From positions 4,030,001 through 4,094,000 of the forward strand of contig JACTVC010000001.1 in assembly GCA_018417955.1 (NCBI GenBank): 64,000 bases of DNA, read 5' to 3'. The notes under the pieces are model-generated. The model saw only the letters and a list, made by a program, of their open reading frames with translations, did not search any database and was not told the origin of the DNA. Positions 47,419 to 59,822 of this stretch are shown in pieces; within the stretch, counting starts at the first letter, position 1; every line of letters starts with the position of its first letter. This DNA comes from Laccaria trichodermophora (Eukaryota > Basidiomycota > Agaricomycetes > Agaricales > Hydnangiaceae). Position numbers and translations under genes: made by a program.

Positions 47419-48779
47419 ACGTTAGAATAGTTGAATGAACCATGAAAAAAAGTGTAAACCATGATAAAAATATTCATAAAATGTTGATAGTGTGTGTGGA
47501 TACACGACGAGTTTAGGTGCCCAGTTAAGGGATGGATGATGTGCCTGGATGCACGATGGATAATGCGCCTGGACGTGTGATGGGTGACACACCCAGACAT
47601 GTGATTGATAATGTGCCTGGAGGCACACCTGGAGGATAATGCACATTTATCCATGTGGACACAGTGGTAACTTTCTTTGTTTCATAATATTTCACAGATT
47701 TGAAGACTGACTACCTATCTACAGACAAAGGAATCAAGGATGACAATTTCCTTGGACATTTGTGGACCCAAAGCCTTGGTATGGCATTGGAATACTCTAT
47801 GATCACTATCAGTCTATCAATCATGCCGACGAAGCCTTCTCTTGTGTTCTTCATATAGGTAAAGGTCGGCCTTACTCCATCACTATTAACCTTGTGTTCA
47901 TTTCGCTTCCCCAGCAGATTCCTTGTATCATGTTTGGCATTTTAGGCTGTAAAGCCTCAAGTTAGGTATCTGTAATGTGTTAGTAGACAAGACATTCATT
48001 GGACACCAATCAAAACAACTGTTACATTAATTCCAATAGAAACACACACTGTAAAGCCTCAAGTTAGGTATCTGTGACATGTTATTACAGTCTTTTACAG
48101 GTCCTCGATACACCCAAATGAAAAACTCTTCCCATCCATGAACGACTTTGGTTTTCTGAAATATGAAGAGACAGAACCCTTTGTATTACCTTAAATAAGC
48201 TATGTATGAGAGCATTTGAAGATACATGCAAAGCTGGCTGTGTATCTTGTTGAATACTAGTGTATTGAGGAGGTATAAGTCCATTTTAGGAAATGATACC
48301 GACAACAACAAGCCTCATTGCTCTGTATTCAACATTGACCAGTCATTATAACTATCGGAGGGTCTTTATAGAAGCCATATGTACCCATAGATGATATAAG
48401 TACATGGATTTGAGGTGGTTTGAAAAAACTACACAAGTGTCAAAAGTGTATTGAGGACCTATTCTGTATCGAGGACCTGTAAAAGACTGTAGATGAGACA
48501 TTCACTGATTGAATTAACTGTTACATGAATTCTAATAAAAACACATGCTAATGGCATGTGAGGTATGGTTCTGTATAAAATACTAAACAGCAGCTCTATT
48601 GCTGTAAATCGCCCAGCTTCCTTAATGGCCTGAGGTAGAGTCAGAAAACTGACACAGCAGCCAGCACCTCCTCGTACAGGTGGCTGTAGAGCAGCACCAG
48701 TCAACTTTCGTGAAGATCCTGGTTCTGGAGAAGAGTTTGACTTCACTGGCGTGGACGAACATTCTCCTGATAGAGATGT

Positions 48780-51039
48780 ACTGGATGCACCATGACCAGT
48801 CTCTCCTCCCATTAGTGTTGAGCCTGTAGCTGGCTCTGCTACCTCCACTCGACCTGCAATGCCTTCAGAGCAACCCTCAGAATCTTCATGGAGCCGAACG
48901 GCCCCTGATATCGATTATTTCTATGAACACAGATCGAAGGTTGCCCCAGTGACCAGAACTCTATGCAAGACATGCAAATATGTGGCCCTCCATAATTACA
49001 TATGTTGTACTGACAAGGATTGTTGTTTAGGGCGAATGGGATAGACTTACGCCAGGGTGCAGGTAGTTTCTCAGTGTCCACCTCAAATAACCCATTGTGC
49101 AACCACCTCCTAAGCCGCCACAAGGATATTTATCTCCAGAAGTGTTGTGAAATGTGATGGAAAGTCCCTGCACTCAAGAGCGAAACTGGAACACCCCCTG
49201 CATCTGGATGTGGAACGCAACATTCTCCCTTTTCCCAGAATGCATTTTTACAGCATCTTCTGAACTTCATCGTTGCAGATGATCAGGTTAGTAAAGCATG
49301 CTTTTAATGTTTGGTATTAGTCTAAACTTCTTCATAGTCTATATATGTTGTTGAATGCCCAGAATTTCGACAGCTCCTCTTGCTTTTAGGTGAGGACCTC
49401 AAGGACAAAGACATTCCCTGCCGAACAAAGATGCGCGAACTTATTATCAAGGCATGGGAGGCATATTTCAAGGTCCTAAAACAGGAATTAGCAGTATGTT
49501 GTTTCAGTTGACTGCTTTGTTTCCTTGTATTCATGAATCACTCTAGGATGCACCAGGGTGAATTTCCTACATGGCGGATATCTGGTCAACAAAAGCTTGG
49601 TACCCATACCTGGCCATTACTGCACATTGGATACATAGAGACAAGTCTACCAAAGGTCTTCAGCTGTGTTCTACACTCATCGCATTTCACCATCTTCAAG
49701 GAAGCCACAATGGGAATAGGCTAGCAAGGATTGTCCTCCATCTCTTGGATCAAGTTGGGATCACGGTCAAGGCACATCTATGTTTCATTTTCTTACCCTT
49801 TTCTACTTTATGCTTACATGGACAGGGAGGCCATTGTACCCTTGATAACTGCTTGCTCAATGATGCCTTCCTGAAAGAACTTGAGATACTTCTATGCCCT
49901 CGCAAGATTGAGAATAGGCCATCGAGCATTTTCTTTCTTTGCCCATCAATAGAGATCTTGCAAAACTTAGACTTACTGATATGGAATGGGCTGTACTCCA
50001 GGATTTTGCAATCGTACTGGGTGTATGTCTCTAATATTGATACCTGTTTGAGGCTAAGTCTTTCTCTTAGGTACCCCATCAAGTACAGACACTCATGTCA
50101 AAAGAGTGCACTCCTGTTTTATCAGGTGCAATTCCCACCTTCGAAATGTTCATGACGGCATGGGAGCAACTTGGGAGAGATCACCCCTGCTTGGCCCGAT
50201 GGATGGACATTGGTATCCCAGATTCATACATTATTTAATAACTTGACATGGCCAGTTCTCAATCCCTTGATACGATTGTCATGGATTCGACGACACTGGG
50301 AGCCTAATTATGTTGCCAGGGCCATCGTAATTATCAAGAATACTGTAAGTCACTCAGTTTGTTACAGTGACAGTACCCTTAATATACTTGTTGCAGATGC
50401 GAAAATACCATGACCGTCTTCATGGACAAGCTCAACAACCTACATCTAGTACAGACTCACAGCAACAGAGGTGAAGCTGGCATGATTTAGCTGGACAATA
50501 TGGGCTCGAAGATATGTTGGAGGTTTCAAGCGCTCCTTCGCTGTCAGGCCAAGGAGTTGAAGAACAGTTTGAGTTGTATGGAAATGGGACAGTCTCACTG
50601 CGTGGCACGGATATTATAGGGTTTTGGGCAGTAAGTACAGTGTCTCACTATTTTCCAATCTGCATCACTGATTTGTTTGCAGATAAGCGAGGAAACCCAT
50701 CAAATATTGTATGCAATGGCATTAGATTACTTACCCATTCAAGCATCCTCGGTTCCTTCTGAGTGCATTTTTTCATCCAGTGCCGAAACCAATACAAAGA
50801 GGTGAAATCGAATTCACCCTGTTCTAATGGAGGCACTTCAAATGTTGAAATTTTCACTCAAGCAGCAATGGCTTAACTTTACGGAGGGTTGGGCTGTTAC
50901 AGAAGATGAACTCGAGTACCATGCAGATGACAACGAAGATTCAGCAGATTTGTTAGGGAAGCTAACTTCGGAGATTAGGGAGGATGGTATAGATATTGAT
51001 GAGGTAATTCATGTTGTTGGACAGGATGACGATGATTGA
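48780..51039 (+). pseudogene. hAT transposase (BED-type N-terminus, C-terminal dimerisation domain)
   Basis: Fragments in order: DIDYFYEHRSKVAP and TLCKTCK (remnant of the BED-type region), HLLNFIVADDQ, then from 49344 ECPEFRQLLLLLGEDLKDKD followed by TKMRELIIKAWE. Next come DIWSTKAWYPYLAITAHWI, LQLCSTLIAFHHLQGSHNG, the later LNPLIRLSWIRRHWEPNYVA, and the dimerisation region ETHQILYAMALDYLPIQASS with SECIFSSSAETNTKR. GT-AG introns lie between blocks. In-frame TGA codons at 49559-49561 (between PG and ISYMADIW) and 50803-50805 (after NTKR) fall where the family usually has Arg, so both are probably CGA to TGA. It is a dead copy of the enzyme that would have mobilised the host element and perhaps the MITE at 42035. 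Confidence 0.85.
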
Positions 51040-51959
51040 GAGGGCTATTTTTTGTTCACTGTAATGTATGCAACCTTACATACCATCACACTGTACATTT
51101 ATGTTGAATTTTATTACACATTTATGCTCACTGTACTTAATGCACAAGTCATCAATTGTGGCAACATTTACCAGCTATAACCGGCTCAAAACCATTGGCT
51201 AAGCTGAGCCAAACAGGATTTGATCGGCTCCCAACCAATCACAAACCAGAACCAGCAAAAGCCACTGTTTCAGCGAGCTGGCTTGTGGCTAGCTGAGCTG
51301 CGGCAACACTAGTGTGGAAGTGTGCTTTGTTCCACTCACGACACCCTTCTTATTTCAAGTTTTAACTTTTATTTTTATTTTTATACCTTTTTACCTTTCT
51401 TTTTATTGTACCCAAACTCCTTTACTAAAGGTTGAGAGAATGTGAGATGATGTATGTAGCCAGGAATATGCCAGAAGTCATTGATTCAAGAAGACCAGTG
51501 GCAGTGCCTCCTTTGGCTACTTGCTGAGGGCTAAATGACATCATCAACGGCAACTTGCAGTAAACAAGAGGACTGTATGATGTCATCAAGTGTCGACTCT
51601 CACAGCTTTGAAGGGATGGGACTTGGGATTTAGATAAAGTTGTGCACTTTTTCTTTTGACTCTTTTACTTTTATTTGTTGTTTTTGCTTTTTCATCTTTT
51701 CTACAACAGATCCTTTTCCGATTGAAGCATTTCTTGAAGGTTGGATGGTAGGGTCAAGCATTGATGCTGGGGACATCCATACTGAGGGCGGCAGTGACAC
51801 ACAGAAATAGACCTCTCCCCACATCGTCAGTTCCCCAAGTTATTCCCAACCTGAAGGATCAGCCGAGAAAGGATACAGGTGACAAAAGAACTGTTTATTT
51901 TTGGCTTGTTTTTATTTTTAGAACCTTCCTTTTAATTTGGTCAGGCAGCATGCAAGAAT

Positions 51960-52440
51960 GTGTGATGCCTTGTAATATTTGTATGTCATATAAAGGTGTC
52001 CTCCCACCTTTTGAATGGAGCATTCTTCCCTTTCCCCATATTTTTGTGTTCCTCTCTAAGAACTTCAAGAATTTTAAGACTTTTCCTTGACACCAACAAT
52101 GTTCAGCCATCTTTTTTTTTTTTTTTTTTTCAAAAACGAACTTCGACGCTGTCAAGAATCTCAGAACTCTTTCATGACCATTTTACTTGACACATACACT
52201 CACCTTGAAGTGTACTCTCACACCACTGTACACGCATCAAAAGTAGTCGATGTGACTACTGGATGTGTTCTCTCATGTTCATGCACATAGGCATTTTATC
52301 TACACTCTCTCACATGTTGTTTACACTAAGTACTCTTTTCGTCCAACCTTTGTCCCTTTCCATTCCTTCTTTTCTTTTCCCTCTATCTCAAGGTAGACAA
52401 CCGGTTTCTGTTTCTTCTGCTGAACTTTTGTTCTTCCACA
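51960..52440 (+). repeat. Probable LTR of a degraded retroelement
   Basis: The block ends TTCCACA, directly followed by a primer-binding-like GTGGTGACTGAGACAGGGGA (52441), and a gag fragment follows about 385 bp later. A TATA-like CATATAAAGG lies near 51990. The start is a guess from a TG dinucleotide. The preceding stretch 51312-51959 shows no gene. Confidence 0.4.
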
Positions 52441-52825
52441 GTGGTGACTGAGACAGGGGACTGGTATTCCAATCTACCACCTCTCCAAGTATCAAAAACT
52501 CTTTTGTTACATTCCTTATCATTATCCCCACACTGAACGCTTCATTTTAGGGTGCATATAATCAATCTCCTGATTTGCATTTTGGTATGTTTGACCTTCT
52601 CGTTTGCGTGCTGATTACTCGGTTCCCAGATGCATACATCTCACTTGTGATCCTTGAAACAGGTCACTTATCTTCAAGTAAAGTCAAGGATGGAACCTTC
52701 AACACTAAGTTTTACCTATCGTTGATTTTGTTTTCTTTTGGTTCTTTTATTTTGTTTCAATGCCTGAATCTTCAATGGCCGATTTGCCAATGGCACCATC
52801 CTCTTCATAATTGAGTATCACTACG

Positions 52826-53110
52826 ATGCTCAGGATTCCAATTCCCACTCCAGGCACTCCTACTGCCCCTAATTTCAAAGGGAAGCATGTAGATGATTTT
52901 CTAGATTTGCTTGAGCAGCATGCAGATAGTGCATGAGTACCACATTTGCAACTTCCTGGTTGCGTGCTTTGTTATTGCCACATGAAAGTTTGAATCATAA
53001 TTGAAGGTTCCACTGTCTGGGCTGGTGATGATTGGGTTAAAGTAAGAACTTTTCTTGCTGACCTCTATAGTTCAAATGATGCAAGTCCTGTTAACTCACC
53101 CGATCGTCTT
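52826..53110 (+). pseudogene. Retroelement gag fragment
   Basis: From ATG 52826: IPTPGTPTAPNFKGKHVDDF, then DLLEQHADSA, a TGA at 52934-52936, VPHLQLPGC, a TGA at 52991-52993, IIIEGSTVWAGDDWVKVRTF and LADLYSSNDASPVNSP. This layout is that of fungal LTR-retroelement gag proteins, with a short substrate-binding helix region and no enzyme domain. Both stops stand where Arg is expected. The frame is lost where element E7 begins. Confidence 0.6.
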
Positions 53111-53119
53111 TGTCAGTGG

Positions 53120-54053
53120 AGTTTAAAGCATGGTGCCATCATGTGGGCACTGGCTGTTTTTCCATGGGTGGCATGGTGCCATCGTGGGCACTGGGGTTGT
53201 TTCAGGTGTTCATGGGCGCTGGGTGTGTTTCATGGGCATCATTTGTGGGCAGTGGGGCTCATTCTTGTGTTATGTGGGTGCTGGGGGTTGTTTCATGGGC
53301 ATGGGGCTATTTCTTGTGGGCACTGGGTGTGTTTCGTGGGCAGTGGCTGTTTGTCATGGGCACGGAGTTGTTTTTCATGGGTGGGGTGGTGCCGTTGTGT
53401 GTTGTGGGTGTGTTGTGTGGGCTTGGTGGGCTCTCATGGATGGTGGTGGGCCACATTGTTGTTGTTGTCCATTGGTTGCGACATGGAGGTGAGCATTGGG
53501 GGTGAGGGGACAGGGTACTCACCTGGGTAGCCCAAAATGGCCAGACAGTGATGACATACCACATCGTCACCATCAGATGACACATCATCATGTCGTCTGA
53601 CCTTTCATGTCATCATCACCTGCTCATTGTTTGGTGACATGGCATCAACATGTGTCGTGCTCATTGTTGGTGGTCGACAAACAATGTGGGCGCTGGTGAC
53701 AATGGGTGATGTGGCGTTGGTGGCCATGATGAGCAAGGGTGGTGGTGGGAGGAAGAGAGTGGCCATGTTTGGTGAGCATGATTGCTAAACAGATATTGTT
53801 TGTTATCCATCTCAAATAAACAAACTATAATACATAACAAATAAATAAAATAAACGGGTTGCAGTGGAATTCTGTTTCTGCACATTCCAGGGAACCCCAT
53901 TCCTGCCCATCCCTGTGTAAATTCTGGAATAATCAGATTCCACCAGAATGAGAAAACACAGGAATGACAAATTTAGCAGGGCTTACTGCTAAATTTCATT
54001 CCACTGGAATGACCGGAATCCTGCAGGAATAGGGGGGGCACTGATAAGACCTC
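53120..54053. mobile_element. Modular element E7 (left tip uncertain)
   Basis: A trinucleotide-rich tract (GTGGGCACTGG, TTTCATGGGC, GGTGGTGGGAGGAAGAG; 53130-53770) is followed by an AT linker (53790-53860) and a subterminal block of CATTCCACTGGAATGACC-type words (53880-54035). The right tip GATAAGACCTC ends at 54053 (reverse complement GAGGTCTTATC). No tRNA-like sequence or clear target duplication was found. It interrupts the gag fragment. Confidence 0.5.
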
Positions 54054-54121
54054 AGATTCGACACTGTTCATTCCACAATTTGGAAGCATTGAGGAAGGCC
54101 TTAAAGGTTGCAGCTGGTGGG

Positions 54122-54535
54122 TCACCCTTCAAAGGAGTATCCGTGGGTGCTGTTGCAGGAGCTGCCTATCATGCATGAATTGTGATAAGTGTGAGAAAAG
54201 ACAACAGCTTGGGTATTTGATAAACTTACTTGCACTGGCTCCATGGCTGGGTTGGCAGTAGCAGCAGGGATTGGCTGAGCCACATCCTCCTTTTCTCCAA
54301 GAAAGGTATGTTGATTACCATGACACACACAAAGGCAGATGAGTGGGAGAGCGTTAAGATCCCTGATGGCTGCCTCTCCATCTTTAGGATAGAACCTGTT
54401 GCAAGACCCCTCATTCTGGCAGTGGGAGTTTGTGCAGTGACCAATGTTGGCCCATTGCACCATGTTACAGGCCAAGGAAGTGCCAGAGAAAGTAGGACAG
54501 AGGACAAGCTGTGAGATATCATAAAATTTCCTCAA
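54122..54535 (-). CDS. Hypothetical Cys/His-rich protein fragment
   Basis: A minus-strand frame with CNMVQWANIGHCTNSHCQNE, SCNRFYP, ICLCVCHGNQHTFLG and a C-terminal CNSTHGYSF. The Cys/His spacing suggests a zinc-binding module, but I do not recognise the family and the frame may be part of a larger decayed gene whose other exons I cannot place. Confidence 0.3.
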   Translation of the reverse strand: MRKFYDISQLVLCPTFSGTSLACNMVQWANIGHCTNSHCQNEGSCNRFYPKDGEAAIRDLNALPLICLCVCHGNQHTFLGEKEDVAQPIPAATANPAMEPVQVSLSNTQAVVFSHTYHNSCMIGSSCNSTHGYSFEG

Positions 54536-54539
54536 AACG

Positions 54540-55442
54540 ATTGATCACTGGTCACTGGAACAGAGGTAAATACCCAAAACAAGCAGGGAGCTGCATTTAA
54601 TAGAAGGTTTATCTGACATAGAGATCTAGTAGTGACAGGTGTGGCAAGCCTGGGTGATAGTGTAGCACTGGACACAGAAATTGATGCCTGAGAAGACTGA
54701 CATGGTGACAATTAGCAGACGGCTCGCTGGGGTTTTGGAAAAGGTGAACATACATAGTGTTAGAATGTACTTAGACAGATTTTTAGTTCTTGATAACCAA
54801 CATGCGTGAATGGTGCAAATATTTTCTGACATCTTGCTCAAAATTATGAAATTTGAACTTGTGTAAAAATCCTGGTGAAAGCCTACATGTGCAAATTATA
54901 TAAAATGGAACTTGTGTAACAGGTCATCCTCAAAAGTCTACATGTGGGAATCTTACCAAGGCAACCTGTGCTAAAGACTTGGAAAATATCAACTTGTGAG
55001 AAATGTGTGAGATTGGGAGCAGAGATGTGTAAAACACGTTGAAAAATGCTTAGAAAGGCCCTGTGAAAATGAGAATACTTTTTGCACACTATATGTTCTT
55101 ATTCAGAGGCCTTTCTCATGAAAGAGGTGTTGTGTGGCATGCACTGTCATATTTTTTAAGTTAATGAGTTAGGTAGTTGGTTTTGTTCTGTGCCCTTGTT
55201 CTTTTGGTATGACAGTCATTATTGGTGGCACATACAAACTTACTAAGAGGCTTTTTCTTGTGAAAGAGGTGTTGCATGGCATGCACTATCATATTTTTTT
55301 AAGTTGACAAGTTAGGTAGAAATTGATAATGATGTCCAAGGAGTAAATAGATGTCCAAAGAGTATATAGATGTTCCAAGTGGCAAAGTAGGAAATGAAAA
55401 ATTATACATTCATCCAAAACATTAGTTGCAGCCATGATTCAG
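54540..55442. other. AT-rich noncoding stretch with a short direct repeat
   Basis: A block of about 65 bp with TTGTGTGGCATGCACTGTCA is repeated at 55090-55160 and 55245-55315 (AGAGGTGTTG, CATGCACTATCATATTTTTT). No gene is visible. Confidence 0.45.
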
Positions 55443-56254
55443 TAGGTCTTTACACTCCCTGGGGTTTTCCATATGGAATCCATGTGGAATGGCTGGATTC
55501 CACCATCCCTTCCATGGAATCCATATGGAATATTTTTGGCTGAATCCCCAGCTATTTTTTTATTCCATAGTCACTATGGATTCCACATGGATTCCTTGGA
55601 TCATTTCAGGTGCATTCCATTGGATTTCAAATAATTAATCCAGAGGGATTCCATGGACTCCAGTAATTTAATTATACATGGACTCCATGAACTGCAGTAA
55701 TGACACATGTAATCCATGGACTACAGTAATGACACATGGAATCCATGGACTACAATAATTATACATGGAATCCATGGACTGCAATAATTATATTTGCACC
55801 ATTACATAACTAAATGTTTTGTCAAAAAGAATGCTGACATCAAGGATTGAACACTGGGCTCCACGAAATGTCATGTGCATAAGCAAGGCAGCACTCTACC
55901 AGCTGTACCAGAAGACCATTAAAAGACAGTATATTAATGTTAATAAATGCTGTAGTTGCACAGCAACACCCAAATCAACTGTTGGTGTTTGCTGAAACTT
56001 GTGGGCATCATCAACAATCCATTGTTTGCTCCCACCACCACCACCACTGCTGTTACCAACGATGACAACCAGCATTGACCATGCCACATCATTGCCACCA
56101 TCATCCACAACAACAACAGCAACAACAACAGCAACAACAACAGCAACAGCACCACAGGAGCAACAACAGCAGGAGCAACAGCAGCAGCAACAACAGCATT
56201 GCAAAGGAACTGGTGCCACCGCCATCACCACCCATTGCCTCGCCATCACCATCA
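55443..56254. mobile_element. Modular element E3, left part (continues 62079-62182 beyond CACTA-2)
   Basis: The left tip TAGGTCTTTAC with CACTCCC is followed by subterminal GGATTCCATGGACTCC-type words (55460-55790), a minus-strand tRNA-like sequence (55836-55917) and a trinucleotide-rich CAC/CAA/CAG tract (56020-56254). CACTA-2 sits inside the tract. Its right flank (62079-62182) resumes with the same CAACAGCAT and CCACCCAT words, and E2 is inserted 104 bp later. The right tip of E3 lies beyond the window. Confidence 0.6.
55836..55917 (-). other. tRNA-like sequence in E3
   Basis: On the minus strand, box A-like TACAGCTGGTAGAGTGCTGC and box B-like GTGTTCAATCCTTG. The D-arm portion looks the most tRNA-like in the window, but the acceptor stem is not closed. 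Confidence 0.5.
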
Positions 56255-56429
56255 CACTGGAGGCAAACACCAGGGCAATTGGAAATCAACTGCCTTAAGG
56301 GCAGTTGATCTGCCTATGTTCCGCAGTTTGTCCACTTGACAGGTCTTGGCTGATCATTTTAATTACTAAATTTGAATAATTGATTACATAAGATATATTT
56401 TGACATTCAATCAGATACCTCTTTTGAAG

Positions 56430-59400
56430 CTGTTCACCTCACTCTCCCATCTGAAATGACCCCCGTCATCTGCACCTGTTCATACGCAAAAAGTGCAAGG
56501 TAACTATTGAGGGTATTGAACACCCAGGCAAGGCAGTTTCTTCACAAACTCATCGGGAGCATGAGAAGCATGATAAAGATGGACATTCTCCAAAGTGGAA
56601 GCATTGAGCATCCTCGAGTTCAGCTCTCAATCAACCTCAAGTGCCAGATCTCCCAAAGGGTGTGGAAAAACTTATATCTTCCCCTATTTGCTAACAGTAT
56701 TCTAGATGTTTTAATCTCTACTGGAATGATCATCAAGATGGTTTGTGTGCTTGTGGTCTTGCTACATCTCAGGGCTGGTATTAGTCGATCTGCAGCAAAC
56801 ACTATCCTACAAGCACTTCAGTTCATCATCTCCACAATGATACAACTCACTGAAGCAGCTCTTTGCTCATATGGCATCAATATCAAGCTACCAGATTTTA
56901 AACTCCTGCATGACGTCCGTTCAGCATATGGGCAAACTTTTTCTGAGCCAAATATCATCAGGACAGCTTGTTGCCCCTCTTGTTTTGCCCTTTACTCAGC
57001 CCCAATTCCTTTGAAGTGTCAGTGGAAGGAGTCTCCAAGATCTCGTGCCTGCAATACAGATCTTTGGAAATCTCAGGATACATCCAGAGGACCAAAATTG
57101 GTCCCCCAATGGCTCTATACTACACAGTCTTTTGATTCCTGGCTTTCTTTCTTTCTGTCTTGCCAGATTATTGAAGATGCACTTGATGAAAGCTTTCGGC
57201 GACATGGAAATTCTACAGCTGCACTTGTTGGAGATATGCATGATGTTCATGACAGCCCTGCCTGGCAAGATTTGACAGGCCTTTTTTCTACTGTTCACCA
57301 TCTGGTCTTTGGGATATATATTGATTGGTTCAATCCTTTTACAAACAAGATTGCTGGTATGTCAGAAATATTTCAGTGTTATTTCACATGTATTGATAAT
57401 AAATTTTTAAAATAGGAATGCATGCATCTTGTGGTGCCATTGTTCTTTATTGTCTGAATCTTCCTCCACACTTGCACTATCTGCCTGAAAACACATTTAT
57501 TGTTGGCCTCACTCCCCCACCAAATGCACCAGATATGATCACCATCTCCCACATTATTGAACCCCTCATTGATTCTGTTCTCAAATATGCCACTCCTCCA
57601 GGTCAACGCCTTCCTATGTTCCAACATCCTGCTGGTGTTTGGTTTCAGATAAAAGTTGCACCCCTTATTTCTGATATAGAGGCAAGTCACAAGGCTGGAG
57701 GATTTATGGCTCATGCAGCCACACTTTTCTGTTCTTTTTGCCTCTGTACCGCAGACCAGATTGTAGAGCTTGACCTTCAGTCTTGGCCTTTGCATCAATG
57801 TGCACAAGTACAAGATCAGGCTCAAGTATGGCTGAACACAGCAACAAAATCTGGTCGTAAAGCTCAGGCTCAATCTACTGGGGTGCAGTGGACTCCTCTT
57901 CACCATCTACCTTACTGGGATCCAGTTAAACATGTTCTTCTTGGGTATATGCACAACTGGCAGGAAGGAGTGTTGAAACATCAACTCCGTGTCCTGTGGG
58001 CCATTGGGCCACAAGAAGGTTCTCAGAGTACTGGTCAGGCAATTGACGAGGAGGAACAGTGGACTGAAACAGATGTATCTGAGTCTGTGAGTGAGCTCGA
58101 TGAGTTACATCAAGAGGCAGCAGAGGCACAAGCAGCACCCCTCCACCAAAACCCTTCATTCTCATCCCAGCATTCTGATCGATCTTCAACACTCTCCGGA
58201 ACACCAACTCAAGATGAACCACATCCCTATGCATTTGACATGCAGGATGAGGATGATGAAGTTACTGGAGATCCTGATTATATTCCTGACACCAAAGAAC
58301 ATTTTACCTTCATGGATGCACAGCTTCAAGCGATTCGAAACTGCATTTCCAATGTTACTCTCCCAACATGGGCACAGCAACCTCCAACAAACCTTGGAGA
58401 ACCAAGTCATGGGAAGCTGAAAGCTCATGAGTACCTCATGCTCTTCAGCTGTGTCTTTCTGCTTATAATTCCAGAGTTCTGGCACTCTGAAACAATGACA
58501 AATCTTCAGTACCAACATCTCCAATCCTTTCACCATCTTGTTGCAGCCACAAACATACCATCATCCTTCAAGACTTCTAATGCCAGTGCAGATGAATACA
58601 CTGGTCATTACATTCAATATCGGCAATCCATCCAAGCTCTATTCCCTCATGTTCACTCAAAGCCAAATCATCATTATGCCATGCACAATGGGGCCCTACT
58701 AAAATATTGGGGTCCTCTACCACCTCTTAGTGAGTTTGCAGGTGAGCAGATGAATGGCATGTTGCAGAAGATCAAAACAAATTGGAGGTTTCATATGTTT
58801 TTACAATTATTTTGCAAACTATAATTTCTGATTTGAGCATACAGGAGATCTTGATTTAACAATGCTTCGCCAAATGAGTCATAGAGGCTGAGTAGATGCT
58901 TTGCTGCAAGATGGACTACAAGACGGTAGGATGAATGGCCTTGCAAATATCTTACAACCACCTGTCAAAACTTCAGATTTCTCACCCACTCCCCTGGACT
59001 CTGCTGAAATGGCTGCAGTTTTTAAAAAGGCATCAAATCTTCCACAGGATGCCTATGATGCTCTCCTTGTCTACCTTCAGGCCACTGGACACCAATATCG
59101 AGCTTACAATGCATTTCCCCATCCTCCCAATGCTCTTATCCTTCCTCCAAGGGTTAAACTCCCTCTCCAGGTGCACTGAGGGGATCACACTTACAGCTGT
59201 CAGCACTCACATGAAGGGAACAGTGCTATCCAGTTTCACAATCCTCATACACAGGAGCATGATACAGGATTTATTGAAGCAATCTGGCATGTCCCACTTG
59301 AGGGAGCCATGCACACATTTTTTGTTGTTCACCCATACCAGCAGCTGCCTAATTCAGAGGAGGGACAGGCTCCATTTGTTCATTTTCCAGGTTTTATGAG

Positions 59401-59551
59401 CCAAATTGTTGATGCAGTTCCCTCTAGCAAGCTGATGATCATCCAGCCAGTCCACCTTATCACCCATCTTACAACATTCCGGTGCCCATCAGGAACATAT
59501 GGTATTCCAAGAGAAACTGTGATTATTTGTTGGGCTTTAAATAGAGGATGA
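56430..59551 (+). pseudogene. Tnp2-family transposase of CACTA-2
   Basis: The N-terminus is frameshifted: VTIEGIEHPGK and THREHEKHDKD appear in another frame before 56590. From about 56750 the frame is good: ISRSAANTILQALQFI, RTACCPSCFALY and LYTTQSFDSWLSFFLSCQII. The catalytic region begins FGIYIDWFNPFTNKIAG, spliced to MHASCGAIVLYCLNLPPHL over a short intron at about 57358-57413. Further landmarks are PLISDIEASHKAGG, FCSFCLCT and DPVKHVLLGYMHNWQEGVL. An intron near 58789-58843 is followed by an in-frame TGA at 58889-58891, probably from CGA. The C-terminus ends GTYGIPRETVIICWALNRG at 59551. The layout matches complete fungal Tnp2 proteins, so the enzyme died recently relative to the hAT copy. 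Confidence 0.85.
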
Positions 59552-59822
59552 TGGTAGCACTCATATCCATAAGCATAGAGTTGTATTCAAAACATGTACA
59601 TAAAGAGGGACATAGGCATGTATGTATGAATCAGTATGATGGAGAGGCATAGGGGGCATATGATGAGGGGTGACAACATAAGAAGCATAGGAAATGTGTA
59701 GAATGGTGTTGGAAAGATGAACATGTATGGTGAGGAAAATAAAATAAAATAAAAGGATAGGCATGTAACAAGGAAATGAATTGTGAATGTGGAGAACAAT
59801 ACATGACAAGCTAGAAATCCCC

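Larger units (their letters stand above)
44810..51311 (+). mobile_element. hAT element, decayed, with nested insertions
   Basis: The left end TAGTGTTGCCACAGCTC and the right end (reverse complement TAGTGTTGCCGCAGCTC) are followed inward by AGCTCAG/CCAGCTC words. It contains a hAT transposase pseudogene near the right end, a KOW-domain gene near the left, modular element E6 and a long foldback. No 8-bp duplication is visible: the left flank is CGCTAGCC-like, as expected from copy A, but the right flank GTGTGGAA does not match, so the right junction was probably rearranged. The stretch 47420-48780 has only short frames and an AAGCCTCAAGTTAGGTATCT repeat pair (47955 and 48056). Confidence 0.75.

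Noticed and set aside
53110..53530. Gly/Trp/Cys-rich frames of 120-131 codons as genes
   Set aside because: Translations of the GTGGGC-type tract of E7, open in all three plus-strand frames.
55896..56308. Poly-Gln/Thr or poly-Cys frames as genes
   Set aside because: Caused by CAA/CAG and CAC repeats in the E3 tract.
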